A stretch of 8,510 bases of DNA from Alphaproteobacteria bacterium. Its GTDB lineage: Bacteria > Pseudomonadota > Alphaproteobacteria > Puniceispirillales > Puniceispirillaceae. Below, in pieces: positions 1 through 5,794 of this stretch (within the stretch, counting starts at the first letter, position 1; each line of letters starts with the position of its first letter). The stretch spans positions 1-8,510 of the forward strand of contig JAKMFG010000062.1 of NCBI GenBank assembly GCA_022425565.1, in the 5' to 3' direction. The notes beneath the pieces were generated by a model that saw nothing but the letters and a program-made list of their open reading frames with translations, searched no databases and was not told where the DNA came from. A program made the translations under genes and the position numbers.

Positions 1-2
1 CC

Positions 3-176
3 CTTGGCGACGCCGCGCCGGCGCGGGACGAGCTTGCGGCCCTGTTCCAGTCTGGGAATGGCGCCGGGAATGGCCCCGGGAATGGACCCGGAATCAGTAT
101 CGACGAGGCAAAGGCGGGACTCGCCGCGCGCTTCGGCGTGGCGGCCGACCAGATCGACATCACGATCAAGTGGTGA
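3..176 (+). CDS. C-terminal fragment of an unrecognised protein (5' end outside window)
   Basis: Reading frame 3 is open from the window edge to a TGA at 174-176, giving 57 visible residues and no start codon, so the gene begins upstream of the window. The tail has an Asp/Ala-rich helix, a flexible Gly-Asn-Gly stretch produced by a 12-base repeat, and then a compact end segment (ISIDEAKAGLAARFGVAADQ followed by IDITIKW). That end reads like a small helical module plus a final beta strand. I do not recognise a family and assign no function. The gene converges on the ABC-F gene with only 25 bases between stop codons. Regular codon use and the folded-looking tail support real coding over the longer frame-1 reading, which is Arg/Ser-rich and looks like a shadow. 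Confidence 0.6.
   Translation, partial: LGDAAPARDELAALFQSGNGAGNGPGNGPGISIDEAKAGLAARFGVAADQIDITIKW
54..89 (+). repeat. 12-base tandem repeat, three copies, in coding sequence
   Basis: Three consecutive units of the form GGGAATGGNNCC lie at 54-65, 66-77 and 78-89, with a decayed start of a fourth unit at 90-94. Read in frame they encode a Gly-Asn-Gly-(Ala/Pro) linker just before the C-terminal module of the partial gene. Because the period is a multiple of three, copy-number change would keep the frame. Confidence 0.75.
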
Positions 177-201
177 GGGCTGGTGGTGAGAGGGCGGCTC
201 T

Positions 202-2103
202 CTAGCCCCGGTCCGCTTCCAGCGCCTCGGCCTTTTCCGCGGCTTCCAGCCAGCGGAGTTCCTTGTCATCCTTCTCGTCGCGCGCGGCGGCGAGCCGGTC
301 GGCAGCGGCGTTGAACCTGTCCGGATGTTTCGCGAACAGTTCGGGATCGGCAAGCCGCGCTTCCAGCGTTGCAATCTCTTCCTCAAGAGCCTCGATCTCG
401 CCTGGCAGCTTGTCCAGCGCGTGCTGGTCCTTGAAGCTCAGCTTGGCGGTGCGGTTTCCAGCCTGTTTGTGAGGCGGTTTCGAGGCCGCGGCCTTGCTGC
501 CGGCTTTGCCCCCCGATTTCCTGCCATCCTCTTTCGCGGCGCGACGCGCTTCGGCAGCGGTGCGGCGTTCCAGATAGTCGGAGAAGCCGCCGGCATGGGC
601 GCTGACCTTGCCCTCATCCTCAAAGGCGAGGATGGCGGTGACGGTCCGGTCGAGGAAATCACGGTCATGGCTGACAATCAGCACGGTGCCGTCATATTCG
701 GCAATCACTTCCTGCAGCAGGTCCAGCGTTTCCATGTCCAGATCGTTGGTCGGCTCGTCCAGCACCAGAAAATTATGCGTCTCGGCAAACAGCTTTGCCA
801 GCAGCAGCCGGTTCTGCTCGCCGCCTGACAGGGTGGCGACCTTCTGGGTCATTTTGTGGTCGTCGAACAGGAAGTCGCGCAGATAGGCGGTGACATGGCG
901 GGTCGTGCCGGCCACCTCGATCATGTCGCTGCTGCCGTCGGTCAGCACGGTCCATGGTGATGAATTACGGTCGAGGGCGCTGCGCTGCTGGTCGAAATAG
1001 GCAGGCAACAGGCCGAAGCCCTGGCGCACGCGCCCGCCATCAGGGTCCGACAGTCCCAGCAGCACCTTGACCAGCGTCGATTTGCCGATGCCGTTCGGCC
1101 CGACAATGCCGATCCGGTCGCTTCGCCGTACCAGCATGTTAAAATGGTTCAGCAGCTGACGGCGCGCTGCCTCGTCGCTGTCGTCACTGTTCGGGCGCGG
1201 CGGCATCGGCACCGAAACCGACAGGTCGATGGCTTCCAGCACAAGCTGGCCGCCGCCTTCCGCCGGGCCGGTCTCCATCTTCATGGTGCGCTGGGTGAGG
1301 CCACCGGTGCTGGCACGTTCAAGGCGCAGCGTCGCGAGCTCGCGAAGCCTGCCCTGGTTGCGCTTGCGGCGGGCCGAGATGCCCTCGCGCGACCATCTGG
1401 TCTCGGCCGCGATCTTGCGATCCATTTTGTGCAGGACAACGGCCTCGTCGGCGAGAATGCCCTCCGACCAGTCGTCGAACTGTGCGAAATCCCCGTCGCG
1501 GCGGCGCAGCTTGTCATTATGCAGCCAGACGATTCCGGTACCCAGATTGCGCAGAAAAGCACGGTCGTGGCTGACCACAAGCAGGGCGCCGCGATGCTGG
1601 CGCAGCATCTCTTCCATCCATTCGATGGTCGGCATGTCCATATGGTTGGTCGGCTCGTCGAGAAGCAGAACATCAGGTTCGGTGTAGAGCGCGCGGGCCA
1701 GCGATACGCGGCGCGCCTCGCCGCCGGACAGGCCGTCGCTCATCCGGTTGGGGTCAAGGCCGAGACGCTGCAGGAATTCCTCGGCTTTGTGAACCGGCAC
1801 CGGCCGTCCCAGCCAGTCGGCATCATGTCCGGCGATAACCACGCTTCGCAGCGTCATGCCGGTTGGCAACTGCGGCGCCTGCGGCAGATAGGCGACACTG
1901 GAGCCGGGGGCCATCCACAGGCTGCCTTCATCCATGTCGGTGCGGCCGGCCATCAGTTTCATCAGGCTGGACTTGCCGGCGCCGTTCCTGCCGACAAGGG
2001 CCAGCCGGTCACCGGCATGCAGGGTCAGGTCGGCATTGCGGAGCAGCCAGCGGTCGCCGAGATTGATGCCGGCAGAGGCGATGGTCAGAAGCGGCGCCGG
2101 CAT
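202..2103 (-). CDS. uup: Uup-type ABC-F family ATPase
   Basis: A 633-aa soluble tandem ABC ATPase without membrane segments. NBD1 has a Walker A at residues 38-45 (GRNGAGKS), signature LSGGE at 125-129, Walker B ending LLLDE at 146-150 and switch His179. NBD2 has GPNGIGKST at 335-343, LSGGEQ at 425-430, LVLDE at 446-450 and His479. A charged inter-domain linker (about 210-290) and a Lys/Ala-rich tether leading to a C-terminal coiled coil (about 553-630, opening KLSFKDQHALDKLPGEI) are hallmarks of Uup, whose E. coli member is about the same length. Uup proteins act on ribosomes or branched DNA intermediates; the exact role here is inferred. The ATG follows the djlA-like TAG by one base, and a GGAGG lies inside the end of that upstream gene, so the two are probably translationally coupled. 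NBD2 has an acidic/Pro insert near residues 301-316. Confidence 0.93.
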   Translation of the reverse strand: MPAPLLTIASAGINLGDRWLLRNADLTLHAGDRLALVGRNGAGKSSLMKLMAGRTDMDEGSLWMAPGSSVAYLPQAPQLPTGMTLRSVVIAGHDADWLGRPVPVHKAEEFLQRLGLDPNRMSDGLSGGEARRVSLARALYTEPDVLLLDEPTNHMDMPTIEWMEEMLRQHRGALLVVSHDRAFLRNLGTGIVWLHNDKLRRRDGDFAQFDDWSEGILADEAVVLHKMDRKIAAETRWSREGISARRKRNQGRLRELATLRLERASTGGLTQRTMKMETGPAEGGGQLVLEAIDLSVSVPMPPRPNSDDSDEAARRQLLNHFNMLVRRSDRIGIVGPNGIGKSTLVKVLLGLSDPDGGRVRQGFGLLPAYFDQQRSALDRNSSPWTVLTDGSSDMIEVAGTTRHVTAYLRDFLFDDHKMTQKVATLSGGEQNRLLLAKLFAETHNFLVLDEPTNDLDMETLDLLQEVIAEYDGTVLIVSHDRDFLDRTVTAILAFEDEGKVSAHAGGFSDYLERRTAAEARRAAKEDGRKSGGKAGSKAAASKPPHKQAGNRTAKLSFKDQHALDKLPGEIEALEEEIATLEARLADPELFAKHPDRFNAAADRLAAARDEKDDKELRWLEAAEKAEALEADRG

Positions 2104-2104
2104 C

Positions 2105-2866
2105 CTATCCCGCGCCTCCGGTCGGTGCGCCGCTCAAACCGCGCGAGCGCATCATCGAATCATAGGCAGCATTGATCCGTGCCAGCTTGTCATTCGCGGC
2201 GGCGACAAATTCCTCAGGTATGCCGTCGGCGATCAGCTTGTCGGGGTGGTGGTCGCGGACAAGCGCTTTCCAGTGGGTCCTGAGTTCGTCATCCGGAATG
2301 GCTGGATCGACGCCAAGCACATCCCACGGGCGCGGTCCCTCGTCACCATGCAGCGCAAGCCACCTGTGGAAATCTTCTTCGGTGAATCCGAAAATCTCGC
2401 TCACACGGGCCAGATATTCGATTTCCGGCGCTGTCAGGCTGCCGTCGGATCCGGCGATATGGAACAGCAGGTCGAGAAGCTGTTCAAGCGCAGGCGCACG
2501 GGGGCTGAACATCCGTGCAACCTGCGTTGCATAGCCCTCGTAGCCTTCTTTTGTCTGGCGCGCCAGATCCCAGAACCGGCCGACCTGCGGCACCTCGGAT
2601 GGCGGGATATGAACACGCTCACGAAAGGCGCTGATCTCGTCGCGCGAGACGGTGCCGTCGGCCTTGGCCATTTTTGCCGACAGCGCAATCACGGCAACGG
2701 TGAAGGCGACGCCGCGGCTGGCGTCGTTTTCTGTGTTGGCGGCCAGAACCGGAGTCACGAATCCGCGTTCGACGGCAATCCCCGCGGCCGCGCCGAGAAG
2801 CCCGCCGATCGGACCGCCGATGGCGGCGCCGGCAGCCCCGCCGATTATCATGCCCCAAATACTCAT
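2105..2866 (-). CDS. djlA: DjlA-like membrane-anchored J-domain co-chaperone with TerB-like domain
   Basis: A 253-aa protein. It starts with MSIWGMIIGG and a glycine-zipper hydrophobic segment (residues about 2-32), comparable in place to the single anchor of E. coli DjlA. A TerB-like helical domain follows (about 52-170, with acidic turns ADGTVSRDE and SDGSLTAPE). The J domain is at about 179-240, with the essential His-Pro-Asp at 207-209. J domains stimulate DnaK ATPase, so a membrane-tethered DnaK partner is the likely role. I chose the ATG at 2866 over a frame-open start at 3184 because the anchor begins there, and because the longer version would run antisense through almost all of the tusA gene. 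The start has only a weak AGG upstream. The gene heads a two-gene unit with the Uup-type ATPase and is divergent from tusA. Confidence 0.88.
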   Translation of the reverse strand: MSIWGMIIGGAAGAAIGGPIGGLLGAAAGIAVERGFVTPVLAANTENDASRGVAFTVAVIALSAKMAKADGTVSRDEISAFRERVHIPPSEVPQVGRFWDLARQTKEGYEGYATQVARMFSPRAPALEQLLDLLFHIAGSDGSLTAPEIEYLARVSEIFGFTEEDFHRWLALHGDEGPRPWDVLGVDPAIPDDELRTHWKALVRDHHPDKLIADGIPEEFVAAANDKLARINAAYDSMMRSRGLSGAPTGGAG

Positions 2867-2962
2867 GCGCCTATCTAGCGGCTGGCAACAGGTGCTGGCA
2901 AGCGTCGCTGCGATCAATTGCCACTGGAACGGTATCTGAAGTCGGTCTAGGGTCGCCTCATT

Positions 2963-3202
2963 ATGGATGAAACCTACGCCATTACCGTCTCGCTCAACCT
3001 GACCGGTCTGAAATGCCCGCTGCCCGTTCTGAAGGCACGCAGGCAGATCAGCCAGATGAAGGGCGGCGTTCTCGAAGTGCTTGCCGACGACCCGGCGGCG
3101 CCCCTGGATTTCGAGCATTTCTGCGACACGGCCGGCCACAGGCTGGTGCGCAATGATGCCGAAGGCGGCATCTTCACCTTCCATATCGAGGTGGCGGCCT
3201 AG
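2963..3202 (+). CDS. tusA: TusA-family sulfur carrier protein
   Basis: A 79-aa protein of normal family length. The hallmark Cys-Pro-x-Pro motif lies in GLKCPLPVLKA, with the sulfur-carrying Cys at residue 18, followed by helix 1 (LKARRQISQM). The later part (EVLADDPAAPLDFEHFCDTA) matches the family's conserved 'DP.a..D...f....gh' section. TusA-type proteins accept persulfide sulfur from cysteine desulfurases and pass it on, for example for tRNA 2-thiouridine, molybdenum cofactor or dissimilatory sulfur pathways. No TusBCD/TusE, dsr or hdr genes are nearby, so the acceptor is unknown; a housekeeping role is most likely. The gene is divergent from the djlA-like gene (96 bases apart) and overlaps the end of the convergent 114-aa gene by four bases. 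The ribosome binding site is weak. Confidence 0.92.
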   Translation: MDETYAITVSLNLTGLKCPLPVLKARRQISQMKGGVLEVLADDPAAPLDFEHFCDTAGHRLVRNDAEGGIFTFHIEVAA

Positions 3203-3543
3203 CGCAGGCAGTTCAGATGGAAGGCAAGCGCCTGCGGGCCTTCCGGCGGGCCATTATAGATACCGAGTTCAGCACATTTGATGAAAAACCCCGGGGCAGG
3301 AAGACCGCCGCGGGCACGCGAGATCACGCGTGCACTCAACAGGCGTGCACCGGCACTGACCTCGCGTTCGAGTTCTGTTTCCAGCCATGTGGTCAGCCGG
3401 TGAATACGGTGCTGGCCGGTGATTCCGGCCGCATCGGCAAGCTCGGCATAGGTAACCAGCCGCTCGGCGGCTGCCGCGGCGGACAGCGCCATGGCGGCGC
3501 GCTGCCGCCATTCGTCATCATTCTGCTGCTCGGTACCTGTCAT
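3199..3543 (-). CDS. Conserved-looking 114-aa protein of unknown function
   Basis: No family can be named with confidence. The protein has an Asp/Gln-rich start, an Ala-rich helix (AAMALSAAAAAER), then LVTYAELADAAGI, which looks like a helix-turn-helix element. A basic helix with alternating charges follows, and then a Gly/Pro-rich block (ISRARGGLPAPGFFIKCAEL) and GPPEGPQALAFH near the end. From memory, similar Arg-Ala-Arg-Gly-Gly-Leu-Pro and Gly-Phe-Phe blocks occur in uncharacterised alphaproteobacterial proteins; this is recall, not a search. I chose the ATG at 3543 because AGGA sequences precede it and the frame further upstream looks noncoding. There is no signal peptide or membrane span. 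It is divergent from the acyltransferase gene and convergent with tusA, sharing the CTAG at 3199-3202. A small DNA- or RNA-binding protein is one guess. Confidence 0.75.
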   Translation of the reverse strand: MTGTEQQNDDEWRQRAAMALSAAAAAERLVTYAELADAAGITGQHRIHRLTTWLETELEREVSAGARLLSARVISRARGGLPAPGFFIKCAELGIYNGPPEGPQALAFHLNCLR

Positions 3544-3560
3544 GATCCTGCGTTCCTGAA

Positions 3561-3592
3561 TGCGACCCGTGATTGCGACCCGTGATTGCGAC
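3561..3592 (+). repeat. 13-base tandem duplication in a divergent intergenic region
   Basis: TGCGACCCGTGAT occurs at 3561-3573 and is repeated exactly at 3574-3586, followed by the first six bases of a third copy at 3587-3592. It fills much of the 78-base gap between the 114-aa gene (-) and the acyltransferase gene (+), where promoters for both directions would be expected. It may be a recent slippage duplication or a doubled protein-binding site. Confidence 0.85.
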
Positions 3593-3621
3593 AGGAGAGC
3601 AAACTCCCTATTGTCGCGTCC

Positions 3622-4347
3622 ATGGTGTATCTCCGCTCGCTGATTTTCAACATTCTCTTCTATGGCACAACCGTGGTCCTGGCGTTTCTCGTACTGCCGG
3701 CCCTGTTGCTGCCGGCTGCGGTCATTCGCGCCGCTGCACGGCTGTGGGGCTGGGTCACTGTGCATGCCCTGCGTGTTGCCGGTGGCACACACCGGCTGTC
3801 AGGCGACTCTCATGCCAACAGCCAGGTGATCTATGCAGCCAAACATCAGTCGGCGTGGGAAACAGTGGTACTGGCGCTGCTTCTTCACACGCCTGTCTTC
3901 GTGCTGAAACGCGAATTGCTTCGTCTGCCGCTTCTTGGCTGGTATTTCAGCAAGGCAGGCTGCATTGCCGTCGACAGGTCTGCGGGCATGCGTGCGCTTC
4001 GCAAGCTTCGCGATGACGCTGTCGCTGCTGCTGCAAGCGGGCGTTCGATCTTGATTTTTCCGCAGGGAACCCGGGTAGCCCCCGGCGTGGAGCATCGGTA
4101 CGAAATTGGCGTTTTTGCGCTCTATGAAGCGACCGGAGTGCCGGTGGTGCCGGTCGCGCTGAATTCGGGACATGTCTGGGGCAGGAACAGCTGGCTGAAA
4201 CGTCCGGGCCGCATTGATGTCGAATTTCTTGCGCCGATCGAGCCTGGCCTGTCGCGCCGCGACTTTATGGAACGGCTCGAGACAGCCATCGAGACTAGAA
4301 TGGCAGAGCTGGACGCCCCATATCTTGGCGACAAGGCAGCCGGTTAG
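3622..4347 (+). CDS. plsC: PlsC-like 1-acyl-sn-glycerol-3-phosphate acyltransferase
   Basis: A 241-aa membrane-associated acyltransferase that would convert lysophosphatidic acid to phosphatidic acid in phospholipid synthesis. The N-terminus (LRSLIFNILF, then a hydrophobic span to about residue 34) is typical of the family. The catalytic His75 lies in AAKHQSAWET, where the usual H-x4-D reads H-x4-E (Glu80). The substrate-binding motif is FPQGTR at 146-151 instead of FPEGTR, and block IV is VPVVPVALNS (173-182). These variants resemble those I associate with alphaproteobacterial PlsC, so the enzyme is probably active. I chose ATG 3622 for its family-like N-terminus; a GGAG lies too far upstream, and a TTG at 3586 would add 12 unlikely residues. 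The TAG stop is embedded in the Shine-Dalgarno of the next gene, pointing to an operon. A related lysolipid or ornithine-lipid acyltransferase is an alternative. Confidence 0.9.
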   Translation: MVYLRSLIFNILFYGTTVVLAFLVLPALLLPAAVIRAAARLWGWVTVHALRVAGGTHRLSGDSHANSQVIYAAKHQSAWETVVLALLLHTPVFVLKRELLRLPLLGWYFSKAGCIAVDRSAGMRALRKLRDDAVAAAASGRSILIFPQGTRVAPGVEHRYEIGVFALYEATGVPVVPVALNSGHVWGRNSWLKRPGRIDVEFLAPIEPGLSRRDFMERLETAIETRMAELDAPYLGDKAAG

Positions 4348-4357
4348 GGAGAGCGTC

Positions 4358-4750
4358 ATGGATGGATCACAAGGTCGCCCGGAAGGGCAGAAGAACGTCC
4401 TTGGCGGCACGCTGCAGAGCTGTTCGCACGATCCAATGACCGGGTTCTTCCGCGACGGGTGCTGCCATACCGGTCCACATGATCAGGGCCTGCATACCGT
4501 TTGTGCGATCATGACGGACGAATTTCTTGAATTCAGCAAGAGTGTCGGCAATGACCTGTCGACGCCCATGCCGCAGTTCGGCTTTCCTGGCCTGAAGGAT
4601 GGCGACCAGTGGTGCCTGTGTGCCGGTCGCTGGGAACAGGCGCGCGAGGCAGGTCATGCGCCGAAGGTCCGGCTTCAGTCGACCAACAGCGTGACCCTTG
4701 CTGTCTGCAAGCTCGAGGATCTGAAGGCGCACGCCATCGACCTGCAGTAA
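4358..4750 (+). CDS. DUF2237 family cysteine-rich protein
   Basis: A 130-aa protein matching the DUF2237 pattern almost throughout. It shows NVLGG near residue 13, DPMTGFFRDGCCHTGP (25-40), HTVCAIMTDEFLEFSK (46-61), GNDLSTP (64-70), FGFPGLKDGD (74-83) and WCLCA (85-89). Cysteines at 22, 35, 36, 49, 86 and 88 give potential metal-binding or redox sites. I know of no established biochemical function for the family. It has no signal peptide or membrane span. The start has AGGGAGAG upstream that overlaps the plsC stop, with only 10 bases between the genes, so co-expression is likely. Whether it relates to lipid synthesis is unknown. Confidence 0.9.
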   Translation: MDGSQGRPEGQKNVLGGTLQSCSHDPMTGFFRDGCCHTGPHDQGLHTVCAIMTDEFLEFSKSVGNDLSTPMPQFGFPGLKDGDQWCLCAGRWEQAREAGHAPKVRLQSTNSVTLAVCKLEDLKAHAIDLQ

Positions 4751-4788
4751 CGCCCTGTGATAGGCTGATACACCAGAGGGAGGCCGGC

Positions 4789-4992
4789 ATGCTTGCACTA
4801 GACCAGAAAGTCACATTGTCCTGCACGGATACCGGAAACGATGCCTCCGGCACGATTGTCCGGATTGTCGGCAGCCGTGTCGATGTGATGCTGGATGGCG
4901 GCGGCAATCTCCTGGTGTCTTTGAATATGCAGAAGCCGGGGCTCTATGTCGGCTCGCAGTCGGGGCTGGAATTCGTGATGCGGACTGCTTGA
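4789..4992 (+). CDS. Small 67-aa protein of unknown function, likely beta-rich
   Basis: A clear start: GAGGGAGG lies 5-6 bases before the ATG at 4789, the best Shine-Dalgarno of the unit. The sequence alternates hydrophobic and polar residues (VTLSC, GTIVRIVGSRVDVML, LLVSLN, GLYVGSQSGLEFVM), suggesting a small all-beta fold of five or so strands. This is reminiscent of PilZ-like or SH3-like barrels, but none of the PilZ Arg/Asp-x-Ser-x-x-Gly signatures is present. No family is recognised. It has one Cys (residue 12) and no signal peptide. It follows the DUF2237 gene by 38 bases, and its TGA overlaps the next ATG as TGATG, so it is probably the third gene of the plsC unit. Confidence 0.75.
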   Translation: MLALDQKVTLSCTDTGNDASGTIVRIVGSRVDVMLDGGGNLLVSLNMQKPGLYVGSQSGLEFVMRTA

Positions 4993-5026
4993 TGACTGAT
5001 GATTCGATGACGGATGAGAGGATGAC
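4991..5026 (+). repeat. 15-base imperfect tandem repeat creating three in-frame ATGs
   Basis: Units beginning GATGAC lie at 4991, 5006 and 5021. The first two are GATGACTGATGATTC and GATGACGGATGAGAG; the third keeps only GATGAC before diverging. In frame they encode MTDDS / MTDER / MTGSK, so each unit supplies a possible start codon for the small membrane protein. Confidence 0.7.
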
Positions 5027-5216
5027 CGGCAGCAAGGACATCCAAGGCACCGACGCTGCCGACACGGTTTCCGAAAGCCGTTATCCGGCCGATATTTCGG
5101 TCTGGGTCATCTGGGGCGTGATCATGATACTGGCCATCGCCGTGCTGCCCTTTGCCGTGCGCAGTCAGGACGTCGTCCGTGCCATCGCCCATATGTGCGG
5201 CTTTGATTTCGGATAA
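4992..5216 (+). CDS. Small single-span membrane protein, unknown function
   Basis: A 74-aa protein with an acidic, repeat-derived N-terminus (MTDDSMTDERMTGSKD), a polar stretch, one transmembrane segment at about 35-56 (ISVWVIWGVIMILAIAVLPF) and a short tail with two Arg (57, 63) and the end HMCGFDFG. The positive charge just after the span and the acidic N-terminus suggest the N-terminus is outside and the C-terminus in the cytoplasm (inference). Three in-frame ATGs (4992, 5007, 5022) result from a 15-base repeat. I chose the first because it overlaps the previous TGA as TGATG, fitting translational re-initiation. No family is recognised. The span ends in LPFAV-R, strikingly like the anchor of the TPR protein at 7737-8282. 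It converges on the TfoX-like gene with 21 bases between stops. Confidence 0.7.
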   Translation: MTDDSMTDERMTGSKDIQGTDAADTVSESRYPADISVWVIWGVIMILAIAVLPFAVRSQDVVRAIAHMCGFDFG

Positions 5217-5237
5217 TCATCAGCAAGACAGCGTCGG

Positions 5238-5573
5238 TCAGCGTCCCTGTTTTGGCGGCAGCGCCGCGCAGAACATGATGGCCATATCGACATAGCGCTG
5301 CAAATCCTCGTCTTCGGACAGCCCGTCCGGATGGATCATTGCCCAGCCTTTCATCACCTTTCCGGTAAAGTCCATCGGCCCGACATGGGGCTGGTCGCAT
5401 ATGGCGTTCCATCCATCCGTGCCGATGCGGATCACCAGCCTGTCGTCCCACACACCAAGGCACATATGGCCGTTCATCAGAAAGCCATATCCGCCAAACA
5501 TGCGGGTGACTTCCATCTCGAGCATGCCTGCCATGATGTCGTCCAGCCTTGCCGCCAGACCCGGGTCGTACAT
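5238..5573 (-). CDS. TfoX N-terminal-domain protein
   Basis: A 111-aa protein consisting of the TfoX_N domain alone, without the C-terminal domain of full-length TfoX/Sxy competence regulators. Visible hallmarks are the N-terminal amphipathic helix (LAARLDDIMAGM), VTRMFGGYGFLMNGHMCLGV (the conserved MFGG.gf...g.mf.. block, residues about 22-41), RLVIRIG and the later MKGWAMIHPDGL segment. Stand-alone TfoX_N proteins are common in alphaproteobacteria and mostly uncharacterised, so a competence role should not be assumed. The start at 5573 fits the usual N-terminus and has AGGA nine bases upstream. The same frame stays open to about 5750, and a longer protein from a GTG is possible but has no domain support. 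It is transcribed alone, against both neighbouring units. Confidence 0.87.
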   Translation of the reverse strand: MYDPGLAARLDDIMAGMLEMEVTRMFGGYGFLMNGHMCLGVWDDRLVIRIGTDGWNAICDQPHVGPMDFTGKVMKGWAMIHPDGLSEDEDLQRYVDMAIMFCAALPPKQGR

Positions 5574-5711
5574 GATGTGTCGTCCTGTGGCTTCCTCGCC
5601 ATGCGCTTCGCCGGAAAGAATGGCATGTGCCCAGTCGGCCGGGCAAATCACATTACCGCGTTCGGGCCCTTCCTGCGCTGTTTTGCAACGCTGCTGCGGC
5701 CCGGGTTCACC

Positions 5712-5752
5712 TTGCCCTTGTCGGAGTTCGCGTTCTACATTGGTGATCAATG
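5712..5752 (+). promoter_or_regulatory. Candidate sigma70-like promoter with overlapping palindrome upstream of the homocysteine methyltransferase gene
   Basis: TTGCCC (5712-5717) and TACATT (5736-5741) are 18 bases apart, an acceptable -35/-10 pair that would start transcription near 5750, about 45 bases before the ATG. An inverted repeat CATTG-GTGAT-CAATG (5738-5752) covers the -10 end and predicted start, where a repressor would bind. The match is by eye and moderate. The rest of the 221-base gap (5574-5794) shows no riboswitch that I can recognise. Confidence 0.3.
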
Positions 5753-5794
5753 CGATGACGACCCGGCAGGGTGCGTTTTTTCGGTGAAAGGAAG

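Noticed and set aside
188..202. Terminator between the left-edge gene and uup
   Set aside because: GAGAG-GGCGG-CTCTC is only a 5-base stem with no T tract on either strand.
1144..2175. Plus-strand open frame of 343 codons opposite uup
   Set aside because: It is a mirror of the high-GC coding strand of uup, whose motifs are unmistakable; the plus-strand translation has no recognisable domain.
2870..2905. Promoter for the djlA-like gene (TTGCCA, 18 bases, TAGATA on the minus strand)
   Set aside because: The -10 would sit five bases before the ATG and imply a leaderless transcript; the match is too weak to claim.
2867..3184. N-terminal extension of the DjlA-like protein to 359 aa
   Set aside because: The extension runs antisense through almost all of tusA, has no domain character, and the natural membrane anchor begins at the ATG at 2866.
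3586..3621. Earlier TTG start for plsC at 3586
   Set aside because: It would begin inside the 13-base repeat and add residues with no family resemblance; ATG 3622 gives the usual N-terminus.
5641..5794. SAM or SAH riboswitch upstream of the methyltransferase gene
   Set aside because: I looked for the conserved SAM-II-type and SAH-type core segments and could not see them; only a short inverted repeat is present.
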